The notes: a model not told the origin generated them from the sequence alone. 64,000 nt of DNA from Paracraurococcus sp042666655 (GCF_042666655.1 NZ_JBHTDE010000011.1:1-64000), one strand, 5' to 3'; positions 41,080 through 50,597 are shown, numbered from the stretch's first letter. A program made the numbers and translations.

Positions 41080-42057
41080 TCACGCTGGCAGCGCGGCGGC
41101 CAGGGCGATGCCGCTGTCGAAGGCCGCCTCGGCCCGGCCGGCCAGGCACCAGTCGCCGGCCAGGCCGAGGCCCCGCGCCGGATCGACGAGGCAGGGCCGG
41201 CCGAGCGGCACCTCCACCAGCGAGTAGCGCCAGCGATGCGCCGCGGCATGGATCGGCGCCGGCAGCGTGGCCCCGGCCAGGCCGCCCAGCGCCGCGAGCA
41301 GCGCCGGCAGCACCGCCGCGGGCGTCGCTTCCAGGTGGGCGCGGGACCAGGCCGGGCTGCCCTGGACCACCCAGCATTCGGCGCCCCGCGGCCGGCCCGG
41401 CTTGGAACTGTCCCGCGCGGCCCAGCCGATCGGCCCTCCATCTTCTGGCCGCACCCCGTCCGGCAGCGGCAGCGGCGTGGCGAAGGCGGCCATCACGGTC
41501 CAGCAGGGCGCCAGCCGCACCGCCGCCAGCAAGGCGGGCCAAGCCGGCGCATGCGGCGCGACCAGCGGCGCCGCCTGGTCGGGCGGCAGGGCGAGGGCAA
41601 GGGCATCGAAGGGGCCGTCCCGGTCCGGCGGCATGCCGGGCGGCGGCCGGCCGGGGCGGACCAGCGCGGCGTCGAGATGGCACAGCGTCCAGGCGCCCGG
41701 ACCGCCCTCGATCGCCGTCACATGCCGCGCCGTGGCCAGGTCGAGCCCGCCGGCCAGCGACCGCGGCAGGGCGGACATCCCGGGCGCGCCGACGAGCCGG
41801 CCCGGCCCACCCCAGGGCGCTGCGCCATGTTCCGCCAGCAGCGCGGCGAAGCCCTCGCCCCGCGCGGTCAGGTATTGCGCGCCATGGTCGAATTGCAGCG
41901 CCCGGCCGCCGGCCTCCGCCCGCCTCGTGGCCAGCCGGCCGCCGGCGCGCTGTCCCTTGTCGAAGAGGCGGACCGTGGCGCCGCGCGCGACAAGGGCGCG
42001 GGCGCAGGTGAGACCGGCGAGGCCGGCGCCGATGACGGCGATGCGGGGCTTGGACAT
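41080..42057 (-). CDS. FAD/NAD(P)-binding amine-oxidase-like protein (renalase-like)
   Basis: This 325-residue protein opens with a dinucleotide-binding motif IAVIGAGLAGLTCARALVAR, then LFDKGQRAGGRLATRR (GG-R-xT motif of flavin amine oxidases) and LQFDHGAQYLTAR. The C-terminal FAD contact is GLGLAGDWCLAGRAEAAFDS G. Size and motifs fit the renalase-type, short amine oxidases. It is 58 bases upstream of the DUF3253 gene on the same strand. The substrate is unknown. Confidence 0.87.
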   Translation of the reverse strand: MSKPRIAVIGAGLAGLTCARALVARGATVRLFDKGQRAGGRLATRRAEAGGRALQFDHGAQYLTARGEGFAALLAEHGAAPWGGPGRLVGAPGMSALPRSLAGGLDLATARHVTAIEGGPGAWTLCHLDAALVRPGRPPPGMPPDRDGPFDALALALPPDQAAPLVAPHAPAWPALLAAVRLAPCWTVMAAFATPLPLPDGVRPEDGGPIGWAARDSSKPGRPRGAECWVVQGSPAWSRAHLEATPAAVLPALLAALGGLAGATLPAPIHAAAHRWRYSLVEVPLGRPCLVDPARGLGLAGDWCLAGRAEAAFDSGIALAAALPA

Positions 42058-42088
42058 GCAGCGGCGACTATCGGGCGGCGCGGCCCGG

Positions 42089-42964
42089 CTACAAGGGGGC
42101 CAGCGTGGACGGGGCGCCGGCGGGTGGCGCGAGGCGGACCGGGGCCGGGTCCGCGGCCAGCAGCGCCTCCAGGGGCATCGGCGCGCCGAACAGGTAGCCT
42201 TGTGCCTCGTCGAAGCCGAGATCGGCGACCGCGTCATGCTGCGCCGGCGTCTCCACCCCCTCCGCCACCAGGCGGAGCCGCAGCGCCCGGCCCAGGTCGC
42301 GGATCGCCAGCAGGATCGCCAGGTCGGCGGCATGCCCCGGCGCCGGCCCGGCCAGTGGCGCCAGCAGGCTGGTGTCGAGCTTCAGCGCGCTGAAGGGCAG
42401 CCGCCGCAGCCGCGCGAAGGAGGCGTAGCCGGCGCCGAAATCGTCCAGCGCGAGGCCGATGCCGCGGTCGCGCAGCCGCCGCAGCACGCCGGCCGCCCGC
42501 GGCTCCGCCTCCAGCGGCAGGGTCTCGGTCAGCTCCAGCTCAAGCCGTTCCGGTGCCAGGCCGCTCTCGGCCAGGGCGCGGTCCACCTGACCGGGCAGCC
42601 TGCCGGCGGCGAGCTGGCGGACGGAGACATTGACCGAGACGCGGCCGAGTTCGGGATGCCGGGCGGCATCGGCCGCTGCCCGGCGCAGCGCCCAGCCGCC
42701 GATCTCGACGATCAGGTCGCTGCCCTCGGCGACGGGGATGAAGGTGGCCGGGGGCACCGCGCCGCGCCCGGCATGGTGCCAGCGCAGCAGGGCCTCCGCC
42801 CCGCAGCGGCGGCCGTCGGCCAGCCGGATGCTGGGCTGGTAGTGCAACGTCAGCTCGCCGCGGCCGAGCGCGCCGCGCAGGTCGGTGGCCAGCCGGCGGC
42901 GCAGGGCGCGGTCGAGCAGGCCGGTGGCGACCGCCAAGGGACGGTCCATCGAAGCTGGCGGCAT
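42089..42964 (-). CDS. EAL-domain c-di-GMP phosphodiesterase (stand-alone)
   Basis: This 291-residue protein has a single EAL domain at about 30-280. Catalytic motifs retained: EALLRW (EAL), VSVNVS (Asn), LELTET (Glu), LDDFGAGYASF (DD and loop 6), LKLD, AEGVET (Glu) and the C-terminal QGYLFGAPMP. All metal and general-base positions I can check are present, so it is probably active, hydrolysing c-di-GMP. There is no GGDEF, PAS or membrane segment. Start chosen at 42964 (AGAGGAC upstream); the frame extends to 43042. Confidence 0.9.
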   Translation of the reverse strand: MPPASMDRPLAVATGLLDRALRRRLATDLRGALGRGELTLHYQPSIRLADGRRCGAEALLRWHHAGRGAVPPATFIPVAEGSDLIVEIGGWALRRAAADAARHPELGRVSVNVSVRQLAAGRLPGQVDRALAESGLAPERLELELTETLPLEAEPRAAGVLRRLRDRGIGLALDDFGAGYASFARLRRLPFSALKLDTSLLAPLAGPAPGHAADLAILLAIRDLGRALRLRLVAEGVETPAQHDAVADLGFDEAQGYLFGAPMPLEALLAADPAPVRLAPPAGAPSTLAPL

Positions 42965-43132
42965 CCTGCCCGTCCTCTGTGCCACGGCAGTAGCCACGCT
43001 CGAGGTGAACCGACCGCTAATGGCCTTCCCGCTGCGCACCACGTGTCGGCGAAAAGGACATCACAATGCCGAGTTGCGGAGGATTGAGATATATCAACTC
43101 CTTCTTGATGGCTCCGATCCGGCCGCCGCAGG

Positions 43133-43873
43133 TCAGGCGAAGCGTTCGACCTGTGCGCCCGGGGCCGGGACGGCGGCGATCTCGCGGATGATCTTACGGC
43201 GGACCGCGGCCTCGAAGGCCGGGAAGCCTTCGGCCACCACCAGGAAGGCGCCGGGGCCGCCGATCACCTCGTCGCGGTAGTAGGTATCGAGCGGCGGCAG
43301 GCCGGCGGTCTGGGCGAAGGGGCTCGGCTGCTTGTCCAGCACGGCGAGGCCGTTCAGCACGATGCCCTGGGCCAGCGCCTCCTCCCGCGCCTCGGCGACC
43401 GGGCGGCCGGAATTGTTCACCCCGTCGCCGGAGATGTCGACCACCTTGCGGGTGCCCTCGAAGCCCTGGCCGAACTGCCGGGCGGCGAAATCCATGGCGC
43501 CAGAGATCGAGGTATAGAGCCAGGTGCGGCGTGGCGCCGCGGCGATGGCATCGGCGAAGCCATGGGCCGCGGCGGGGCTGTCCAGCTTGGTCCAGGGGAC
43601 GACAATGGTCTGGATGTGCCAGTCGGACCAGGTGAACATCTGGCAGGCGATGGCGCCGACCGGGCCGCCCATGATGCCCTCGATCAGCCTGCGGTCGCGG
43701 AAGGCGGCCTCGTAGCCGGCGAATTGCAGCTCCTGCTCCTCAGGGTCGACCGAGCGGCTGACATCGACCGCCAGGATCAACTCGACATCCACCGGCGTAT
43801 TGGCGCGGGCACGGGCAGACAGCAGAAGGGCAGGCGTGGCAAGCGCGGCACTGAGCAGCGAACGACGGAGCAT
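43133..43873 (-). CDS. DUF1194 family secreted von Willebrand A-like protein
   Basis: This 246-residue protein has a signal peptide MLRRSLLSAALATPALLLSA (RARA) and a vWA-like fold: DVELILAVDVSRSVDPEEQE contains a DxSxS metal site, followed by FTWSDWHIQTIVVPW and TRKVVDISGDGVNNSGRPV (second acidic loop). The ATG at 43873 follows AAGGGGG. DUF1194 proteins are exported and of unknown role. Standing alone, between an EAL gene and DUF924. Confidence 0.88.
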   Translation of the reverse strand: MLRRSLLSAALATPALLLSARARANTPVDVELILAVDVSRSVDPEEQELQFAGYEAAFRDRRLIEGIMGGPVGAIACQMFTWSDWHIQTIVVPWTKLDSPAAAHGFADAIAAAPRRTWLYTSISGAMDFAARQFGQGFEGTRKVVDISGDGVNNSGRPVAEAREEALAQGIVLNGLAVLDKQPSPFAQTAGLPPLDTYYRDEVIGGPGAFLVVAEGFPAFEAAVRRKIIREIAAVPAPGAQVERFA

Positions 43874-44093
43874 ATGACCCCCTTGGTGCCGGTGCCCGTG
43901 CCGCGGATGCGGGACGGTGCGGTCCGGCATGGACCTGAAGGCGGGCCGTGGGCCGGGCTACTCCCTGTTCTTGCGGTCAGACTAGAAGGCGCTTTGCTGC
44001 ACTGCAAGATATTGTTGCGGTGCACAACGCGCGCGATGTGACCAGGTTGCCGACAACATGGAGTAAAGTGATGGCTATTTTCTTGGCAGGGTT

Positions 44094-44672
44094 TCAGAAG
44101 CCGGCGCCCGGCTGGGCGAGGTAGGCGGCCTCCGCCGGGGTCGTCGCCCGGCCGAGCGCGGCATTGCGGTGCGGGAAGCGGCCGAAACGGCGAATCACCG
44201 CCCGATGCGCCCAGGCATAGGCGATGCTGGCGGCCGGCGCGGCATGCACCGGGTCGTCGCGCAGCCCCTCGAACAGCGCCACCGAGAGATCCTGGCAGCC
44301 GAGGTCCTCGGCATGTTCGAAGGGGAGGTAGAGGAAGCAGCGCGCGCTGGCCGGCAGGCCGAGGTCCATGCGGTCCCGCAGCACCGCCTGGCGGGCGATG
44401 GCGCGGGCATGGTGGTCGCTGGCGAAGGCCAGGGGGGTGCCCCGATGCAGGTTGCGGGGGAATTGGTCGAGCACCAGCAGCAAAGCGAGGGCGCCATGCG
44501 GCGTCGCGGCCCAGCCATCCAGCGCGCCGTCCCGCGCCGGGGCCAGCAGGTCGCCGAAGCGGTCGCGGCAGGCGCCGTCGAAGGCCGGGTCCGGCCGGAA
44601 CCAGCGCTGGAGCTGCCAGGGCGCCAGGTCGGGGCCGAACCAGAAGTCAAGAATGTCGGCGGGTGCGGTCAT
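44094..44672 (-). CDS. DUF924 family protein
   Basis: This 192-residue protein is all-helical TPR-like. DUF924 motifs: ILDFWFGPDLAPWQLQRWFR, LLLVLDQFPRNLHRGTPLAF, and FLYLPFEHAEDLGCQDLSVA. The start overlaps the stop of the FAD/Fe-S dehydrogenase gene (ATGA), making it the last gene of a three-gene operon (quinone oxidoreductase, dehydrogenase, DUF924). Role unknown. Confidence 0.9.
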   Translation of the reverse strand: MTAPADILDFWFGPDLAPWQLQRWFRPDPAFDGACRDRFGDLLAPARDGALDGWAATPHGALALLLVLDQFPRNLHRGTPLAFASDHHARAIARQAVLRDRMDLGLPASARCFLYLPFEHAEDLGCQDLSVALFEGLRDDPVHAAPAASIAYAWAHRAVIRRFGRFPHRNAALGRATTPAEAAYLAQPGAGF

Positions 44673-47584
44673 GCGAGGGCCCTCTCCAGCACGCGGACGC
44701 TGTGCAGCGCCTGCCGCCCCGCCAGGTCGGCGATCTGGTGGCGGCAGGAGGTGCCGTCGGCGACGATCAGGTGGTCGGCGGGAGCGGCGCGGACCGCCGG
44801 CAGCAGGGCGAGCTCCGCCATGGCCTTCGAGACCTCGAGATGCTCGGCCTCGTAGCCGAAGGCGCCGGCCATGCCGCAGCAGGACGACGTGATAGGCGTC
44901 ACCTTCAGCCCGGGGACCAGGGTCAGCATGGCGACCGCGGCGGGGAAGGCGCCAAAGCTCTTCTGGTGGCAATGGCCATGGATATGCGCGGCCGCCGCGG
45001 CGATCGGCTTCAACGCGAGCTTCGGCTTCTCCCGGGCCAGGAATTCCGACAGCAGCAGGGCGCGTTCGGCCAGCGCCCGGGCTGGCTCGCCCGGCAGCAG
45101 GGAGGGGAACTCGTCGCGCAGTGTCAGCAGCGAGGAAGGCTCGATGCCGACGACCGGGGAGGCGAAGGGGGCAAGCGCCGCCAGCGTCCGCCGTGCCTCG
45201 GCCCGCGCCTCCTCGACCAGCCCGGCGGCGAGCAGGGTGCGGCCCTCGTCCAATGGCCGGGCACCCCTGGCCGGCCGGGCGACGGCGACGCGATAGCCGG
45301 CGGCCGCCAGCACGCGGGCGGCGGCGCGCAGGTTCTCTGGCTCGAAGTACCGGTTGAAGACGTCGGGGAAGAGGATGACCTCGCCCTCCCGCCCATCGGG
45401 GGCCGGCAGCTCGGCATCGTGGAAGGCATCGCGCCGGAAGCGCGGCAGGGTCCGGCCGGCGGCGAAGCCGAGCAGGCGTTCCGACAGGCCGGCCAGGCCC
45501 GGAATGCTGTCCCGGGCATTCGCCAGGAAGGGCACCAGGCTGGCGAAGGGCGCCCAGCGCGGCATGGTGGCGATCAGCCGGTCCTTTGCACTGACGCCAT
45601 GCGTGCGGGCGTGGGCCGCCAAGGCCTCGATCTTCATCTTCGCCATGTCGACGCCGGTCGGACATTCCCGCCGGCAGCCCTTGCAGGAGACGCAGAGCTT
45701 GAGGGCGGCGTGGACCTCGTCCGAGGCCAGCGCATCCGGGCCGAGCTGGCCGGTCAGTGCCAGGCGCAGCGTGTTGGCGCGGCCGCGGGTCAGGTGCTGC
45801 TCGTCGCGCGTGGCGCGGAAGCTAGGGCACATCACGCCGGCGTCGAATTTCCGGCAGGTGCCGTTGTTGTTGCACATCTCGACCGCGCCGAGCAGGCCGC
45901 CTTGCGGCCCCGGCCAGGCGGACCAGTCGAGCGCCGGCGTCACCTTGGCATCGGCCTGATAATCCGGGCCGTAGCGGAACAGCGTCCGGTCATCCATCCG
46001 CGGCGGGCGGACGACGCGGCCGGGGTTGAGCAGGCCGGCCGGGTCGAAGGCGTCCTTCACCGCCTCGAAGGCGCGGGCGATGCGGGGGCCGAACATCGGC
46101 TCGTTGAACTCGGACCGGACGATGCCGTCGCCATGCTCGCCGCTGTGGCTGCCCTTGTACTCGCGGACCAGGGCGAAGCATTCCTCGGCGATCGCGCGCA
46201 TCTTCCGCACGTCCTCGCCGTCCTTCATGTTCAGCACCGGCCGGACATGCAGGCAGCCGACGCTGGCATGGGCATACCAGGTGCCCTTGGTGCCGTGCCT
46301 GGCGAACACGTCGTTCAGCCGTTCGGTGTAGTCGGCGAGGTCGGGCAGCCCGACGGCGCAATCCTCGATGAAGGAGACCGGCTTCCCGTCGCCCTTCATG
46401 CTCATCATGATATTCAGCCCGGCCTCGCGCACCTCGGCGACGGCCGCCTGGAAGCCGGGGTCGATGCAGCGGACCACGGCGCCGGGATAGCCGAGATCGG
46501 CCATCATCGCGTCAAGCGCATCCAGCCGCCGGGCGAGCGGGCCGTCCTCCTCGCCGTGGAATTCGACGATCAGCAGGCTGTCCGGCTCGCCCATGACAAT
46601 TCTGTCGATGGTCGCGCGGTAGATCGGGATCGACCGGCCGAGGTCGATCATGGTGCGGTCGACCAGCTCCACCGCCTCCGGGTCCAGGGTCACCAGGTGC
46701 TGGGAGGCCGCCATGGCGGCGCGGAAGGTCGGGAACTGGCAGATGCCGAGCGCCTTGCGCGGCTTGATCGGCCAGAGCTTCAGGTCGAGCGCGGCGGAGA
46801 AGGCCAAGGTGCCTTCGCTGCCCACCAGCAGCCGCGCCAGGCTGCCGCGGCCGGCGGCGCGCCCGGCCGGGGTCAGCGCATCGAGGTTGTAGCCGCCGAC
46901 GCGGCGGAGCTGGTCGGGGAAGCGGGCGGCGATCTCCTCGGCCTCCCGTGCGCCGAGCGCCCGCAGCCGCTGGATCAGGTCGGCGATGCCGGCGGGCACC
47001 TCGGCGCCGAGGTTGTCCGGCAGCTCGCCGAAGCGGAACCGCGCGCCATCGGCCAGCAGGGCGTCGATGCCCAGCACGTTGTCGGCCATCAGCCCGTAGC
47101 GGATCGACTTGCTGCCGCAGGAATTGTTGCCCGCCATGCCGCCGATGGTGCAGCGCGCCCAGGTCGAGGGATCGACCGGGAAGAACAGCCCGTGCCGCTT
47201 CAGCTGGTCGTTCAGCGCGCCGAGCGCGATGCCCGGCTGCACCGTGGCGGTACGCCCCGCCGGATCGACCGCGACCACCTCCCGCAGGTACTTGGTGCAG
47301 TCGATCACCAGCGCCCGGTTCACCGTCTGGCCGCATTGCGACGTGCCGCCGCCGCGCGGCAGGACGGGGATGCCTTCTTCCCGGCAGAGCGCCATGGCGG
47401 CCTCGACATCGGCGATGCTGCGGGGGACCAGCACGCCGATCGGCTCGATCTGGTAGATGCTGGCATCCGTCGCATAGCGGCCGCGGTCGGCGGCGGTCCA
47501 GCGCACCTCGCCTTGGGTCTCGCGGCGCAGCCTCTCGGCGATGCGGCTGTCGCCGATGCGGGCTTCGGTGGTCACGACATTCAT
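44669..47584 (-). CDS. FAD-linked D-2-hydroxyacid dehydrogenase with Fe-S clusters (YdiJ-like)
   Basis: The protein is 971 residues. Residues 45-260 are an FAD_binding_4 (PCMH) domain: PVLPRGGGTSQCGQTVNRAL and CTIGGMAGNNSCGSKSIRYG. The FAD-oxidase C-domain (about 300-560) ends SGEHGDGIVRSEF. Residues about 600-700 carry cysteine clusters MCNNNGTCRKFDAGVMCPSF and LCVSCKGCRRECPTGVDMAK, and a CCG-type domain has HIHGHCHQKSFGAF with SSCCGMAGAFGYE near residue 905. Length and order match E. coli YdiJ (a D-2-hydroxyglutarate dehydrogenase). It oxidises a D-2-hydroxy acid and passes electrons through Fe-S clusters. It is translationally coupled to both neighbours. Confidence 0.92.
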   Translation of the reverse strand: MNVVTTEARIGDSRIAERLRRETQGEVRWTAADRGRYATDASIYQIEPIGVLVPRSIADVEAAMALCREEGIPVLPRGGGTSQCGQTVNRALVIDCTKYLREVVAVDPAGRTATVQPGIALGALNDQLKRHGLFFPVDPSTWARCTIGGMAGNNSCGSKSIRYGLMADNVLGIDALLADGARFRFGELPDNLGAEVPAGIADLIQRLRALGAREAEEIAARFPDQLRRVGGYNLDALTPAGRAAGRGSLARLLVGSEGTLAFSAALDLKLWPIKPRKALGICQFPTFRAAMAASQHLVTLDPEAVELVDRTMIDLGRSIPIYRATIDRIVMGEPDSLLIVEFHGEEDGPLARRLDALDAMMADLGYPGAVVRCIDPGFQAAVAEVREAGLNIMMSMKGDGKPVSFIEDCAVGLPDLADYTERLNDVFARHGTKGTWYAHASVGCLHVRPVLNMKDGEDVRKMRAIAEECFALVREYKGSHSGEHGDGIVRSEFNEPMFGPRIARAFEAVKDAFDPAGLLNPGRVVRPPRMDDRTLFRYGPDYQADAKVTPALDWSAWPGPQGGLLGAVEMCNNNGTCRKFDAGVMCPSFRATRDEQHLTRGRANTLRLALTGQLGPDALASDEVHAALKLCVSCKGCRRECPTGVDMAKMKIEALAAHARTHGVSAKDRLIATMPRWAPFASLVPFLANARDSIPGLAGLSERLLGFAAGRTLPRFRRDAFHDAELPAPDGREGEVILFPDVFNRYFEPENLRAAARVLAAAGYRVAVARPARGARPLDEGRTLLAAGLVEEARAEARRTLAALAPFASPVVGIEPSSLLTLRDEFPSLLPGEPARALAERALLLSEFLAREKPKLALKPIAAAAAHIHGHCHQKSFGAFPAAVAMLTLVPGLKVTPITSSCCGMAGAFGYEAEHLEVSKAMAELALLPAVRAAPADHLIVADGTSCRHQIADLAGRQALHSVRVLERALA

Positions 47585-48570
47585 GCGGTGGAGTCCTGCG
47601 GCAGCAGGATGAGGGGGGCCTCGGCCTGCCGCGATTCGAGAAGGTCGTGCGCCCGCGCGGCCTCCGCCAGCGGCAGGGCCTGGCCCGGCTCCGCCCGCAG
47701 GGCGCCGCTGGCAAGTGCCGCGAAGAGCGAGGCCGCCATCGCCTCCAGCGCCGGGCGCTCGGCGGCGTAGTGGAAGACCATGGGCCGGGTCAGGCTGTTG
47801 GACCTGACCGCCAGCCGGGTGATGGCGAAGGGCGGGATCGGCCCGGAGGACTGGCCGAAATTCACCAGGTGGCCGCGGAGCGCGAGGCATTCGAGCGAGC
47901 CGTCGAAGGTGTCGCGGCCGACCGAATCATAGGCCGCATCGACGCCGCGGCCGCCGGTGATCGCCTTCACCCGGGCGACGAAATCCTCCTCCCGGTACAG
48001 GATGACGTGGTGGCAGCCGGCGGCGCGGGCGACCTCGGCCTTGGCCGCGGAGCCCACCGTGCCGATCACCGTGGCGCCGAGATGGGCGGCCCATTGGCAG
48101 AGCAGCCGGCCGACGCCGCCGGCCGCGGCCTGCACCAGCAGGGTCTGCCCGGGCTCGACGCGGTGCACCTGGCGCAGCAGCATCTCCGCCGTCAGCCCCT
48201 TCAGCAGGACGCTGGCGGCGAGCGCGTCGCTCATCCCTTCCGGCAGCTTGAGCGCCAGCGCCGCCGGCAGCAGCCGGTGCGAGGCATAGCCGCCATAGCC
48301 GGCGGTGACATAGCCGATCCGGTCGCCGGCGGCGAAGCCGCCGACGCCGGCGCCCACCGCCTCGACCACGCCGGCGGCCTCGATCCCCGGGATGCCGGGC
48401 AGGCCCAAGGTGCGGTAGAGCCCGGAGCGGACGTAGCAGTCGTGGAAATTGACCCCGATGGCGGTCTGCCGGATGCGCAATTCGCCGGGGCCGGGGTCGC
48501 CGACCTCGATGGCCTCGGGGCGCAGCACGGCCGGTCCGCCATGCTCGCGGAGGATGATCGCCTCGGCCAT
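47581..48570 (-). CDS. Quinone oxidoreductase (zinc-independent MDR, QOR-like)
   Basis: This 329-residue protein has a GroES-like N-domain (IRQTAIGVNFHDCYVRSGLY, PGIEAAGVVEAVGAGVGGFA) and a Rossmann domain (LLVQAAAGGVGRLLCQWAAH, AAYDSVGRDTFDGSLECLAL). The zinc-binding Cys/His set of alcohol dehydrogenases is missing, as expected for NADPH:quinone reductases. It is the first gene of the reverse-strand operon and overlaps the dehydrogenase gene by four bases. It is divergent from the aminotransferase gene, with about 190 bp between them. Confidence 0.92.
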   Translation of the reverse strand: MAEAIILREHGGPAVLRPEAIEVGDPGPGELRIRQTAIGVNFHDCYVRSGLYRTLGLPGIPGIEAAGVVEAVGAGVGGFAAGDRIGYVTAGYGGYASHRLLPAALALKLPEGMSDALAASVLLKGLTAEMLLRQVHRVEPGQTLLVQAAAGGVGRLLCQWAAHLGATVIGTVGSAAKAEVARAAGCHHVILYREEDFVARVKAITGGRGVDAAYDSVGRDTFDGSLECLALRGHLVNFGQSSGPIPPFAITRLAVRSNSLTRPMVFHYAAERPALEAMAASLFAALASGALRAEPGQALPLAEAARAHDLLESRQAEAPLILLPQDSTA

Positions 48571-48757
48571 GTGTCGCGTCCTCTTCCCCAGTCTTGCCCA
48601 GGCAGTCCTGCCCGAGATGCCTGCCTTGGATGGGGGCAAGCTAGCGGTGGAGCAACCCGCTGTCCGATCTATAATGCTCATCAATCCAAGAAGGGCTTCT
48701 CATTGGCGCCCTTGGATGGATGCGGCGCATAAGCGCCCCGACACGAGGGAACGACCC

Positions 48758-49942
48758 ATGGCCTATTTCCAGTCCAAGCCGACCTCCGGCCGGCATTTCC
48801 TGCAGATCCCCGGGCCGTCCAACACGCCGGACCGCGTGCTGCGGGCGATGGACTACCCGACCATGGACCATCGCGGCCCGGATTTCGGCAAGTTCGGCAA
48901 GCAGCTGCTGGAAAAGCTGCGCGCGGTCTTCAAGACCAGCCAGCCGGTCATCGTCTTCCCGGCCTCGGGCACCGGCGCCTGGGAAGCGGCGCTGGCCAAT
49001 ACGCTGTCGCCCAGCGACCGCGTGCTGATGTGCGAGACCGGCTGGTTCGCCCACCTTTGGCAGGAGCTGGCCGGCAAGCTCGGCCTGAAGCCCGAGCTGA
49101 TCGAGACCGACTGGCGCCGCGGCGCCGATGTCGCGGCGATCGAGGCGGCGCTGCGCGACGACAAGGCGCATGGCATCAAGGCGGTCTGCGTGGTGCACAA
49201 CGAGACCAGCACCGGCGCCACCTCGCGCATCGCCGCGGTCCGCAAGGCCATCGACGCCGCCGGGCATCCGGCGCTGCTGCTGGTGGATACCATCAGCGGC
49301 CTGGCCTCGATCGACTACCGGCACGACGAATGGGGCGTCGACGTCACCATCGCCGGCAGCCAGAAGGGGCTGATGCTGCCGCCCGGCCTGTCCTTCAACG
49401 CGATCTCGGCCAAGGCGCTGAAGGCGGCGGAAGGCGCCAGGATTCCCCGCAGCTACTGGGACTGGCGGCCGATGCTGGCGGCCAATGCCCAGGGGTTCTT
49501 CCCCTCCACCCCGGCGACCAACCTGCTCTATGGGCTGGATGCCGCCATCGACATGCTGATGGAGGAGGGGCTCGACAACGTCTTCGCCCGGCACGACCGC
49601 TTCGCCGAGGCGACCCGCCGCGCGGTGCGCGCCTGGGGCCTCGAGGTCCAGGTCGAGGTGCCGGGCGAATATTCCTCGGTGCTCACCGCGGTGCGGCTGC
49701 CGGAGGGCCACAGCGCCAACGCCCTGCGCGCGGCGATCCTCGACAAGTTCAACATGAGCCTCGGCAACGGGCTCGGCCGGCTGAACGACCGGGTGTTCCG
49801 GATCGGCCACCTCGGCGATTTCGGCCCGCTGCAGCTGGTCGGCACCTTGGGCGGGGTCGAGATGGGGCTGGGTGCCGCCGGGGTGCCGCACAAGGCGGGC
49901 GGCGTGCAGGCGGCGATGGCCTACCTGAACGGCAACGCCTGA
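48758..49942 (+). CDS. Serine-glyoxylate type aminotransferase (class V)
   Basis: This 394-residue PLP enzyme of the alanine/serine-glyoxylate aminotransferase group reads HFLQIPGPSNTPDRVLRAMD, MDHRGPDFGKF, PASGTGAWEAALANTLSP (phosphate-binding loop), NETSTGATSRI, LLVDTISGLASIDYRHDEWG (Asp on the pyridine N), and the Schiff-base Lys in AGSQKGLMLPPGLSF. It transfers an amino group to glyoxylate, producing glycine, and fits the serine cycle or photorespiration-like glyoxylate handling. ATG 48758 has CGAGGGAACG upstream. The neighbouring divergent operon oxidises a 2-hydroxy acid, consistent with C2/C3 acid metabolism. Confidence 0.92.
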   Translation: MAYFQSKPTSGRHFLQIPGPSNTPDRVLRAMDYPTMDHRGPDFGKFGKQLLEKLRAVFKTSQPVIVFPASGTGAWEAALANTLSPSDRVLMCETGWFAHLWQELAGKLGLKPELIETDWRRGADVAAIEAALRDDKAHGIKAVCVVHNETSTGATSRIAAVRKAIDAAGHPALLLVDTISGLASIDYRHDEWGVDVTIAGSQKGLMLPPGLSFNAISAKALKAAEGARIPRSYWDWRPMLAANAQGFFPSTPATNLLYGLDAAIDMLMEEGLDNVFARHDRFAEATRRAVRAWGLEVQVEVPGEYSSVLTAVRLPEGHSANALRAAILDKFNMSLGNGLGRLNDRVFRIGHLGDFGPLQLVGTLGGVEMGLGAAGVPHKAGGVQAAMAYLNGNA

Positions 49943-49953
49943 CGCGGCGGTTG

Positions 49954-49974
49954 CCAGCCCAAAGATTTGGCTGG
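49954..49974 (+). terminator. Hairpin terminator after the aminotransferase
   Basis: CCAGCC(C)AAA-GA-TTTGGCTGG: a 9-bp stem with one bulged C, starting 11 bases after the stop codon. No strong T-tract follows. Confidence 0.6.
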
Positions 49975-50075
49975 GGGTCCGGGGGAGAATAGCGTCTCCC
50001 GCGGCCTTCCGGACGCTTAGCATTCGATCTCCAAAGTGGCATAACGATTAGCCTTGCCACATTGGAGTATCGCGC

Positions 50076-50597
50076 GTGCGCCGCCTGGCCGCTTTGGCCC
50101 TTCTCGCCTGCCTGCATGCCGCACCCGCCTGGGCCGCCCCCGATCTCCTCGGCCAGGTCGTCGGCATCAGCGACGGCGACACCCTGACCCTGCTGACCCC
50201 CGACCGCCGCCAGACCAAGGTGCGCCTGGCCGAGATCGACACGCCGGAGCGCCGCCAGCCCTATGGCAGCCGGGCGCGGGAGGCGCTGGCCGACCTCGCC
50301 TTCCAGCGCCAGGTGCGGGTGGTGGTGGAGGATACCGATCGCTACGGCCGCACCATCGGGCGTGTCTATGCCGGCAGGCGCGACGTGAATGCCGAGATGG
50401 TCCGCCGCGGCGCCGCATGGGTCTATGACCGCTACAACCGCGACCCGAAGCTGCCGGCGCTGGAGGCCGAGGCCCGCGCCGCCCGGCGGGGCCTCTGGGC
50501 GCTGCCGGAGGCGGCGCGCATGCCGCCCTGGGAATGGCGCCGGCGGGCCAAGGCGGAGCGCGATGCCGATCCGGCGCCGCGCCGCGTGCCGGGTTAG
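50076..50597 (+). CDS. Secreted thermonuclease-like (SNase) protein
   Basis: This 173-residue protein starts with GTG (GGAG about 9 bases upstream) and has a signal peptide RRLAALALLACLHAAPAWA. SNase domain: VVGISDGDTLTLL (Asp of the calcium site), KVRLAEIDTPERRQPYG (Arg and Asp/Glu of the active site), EDTDRYGRTIGRVYAGRRDV, and EMVRRGAAWVYDRYNRD. The conserved Arg, Glu and Arg catalytic set appears present. It hydrolyses DNA/RNA outside the cytoplasm. Its stop overlaps the convergent PHB depolymerase stop. Confidence 0.92.
   Translation: MRRLAALALLACLHAAPAWAAPDLLGQVVGISDGDTLTLLTPDRRQTKVRLAEIDTPERRQPYGSRAREALADLAFQRQVRVVVEDTDRYGRTIGRVYAGRRDVNAEMVRRGAAWVYDRYNRDPKLPALEAEARAARRGLWALPEAARMPPWEWRRRAKAERDADPAPRRVPG

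Noticed and set aside
44663..47770. 1035-residue plus-strand frame opposite the YdiJ-like gene
   Set aside because: Shadow frame; the reverse strand carries FAD-binding and Fe-S motifs throughout.
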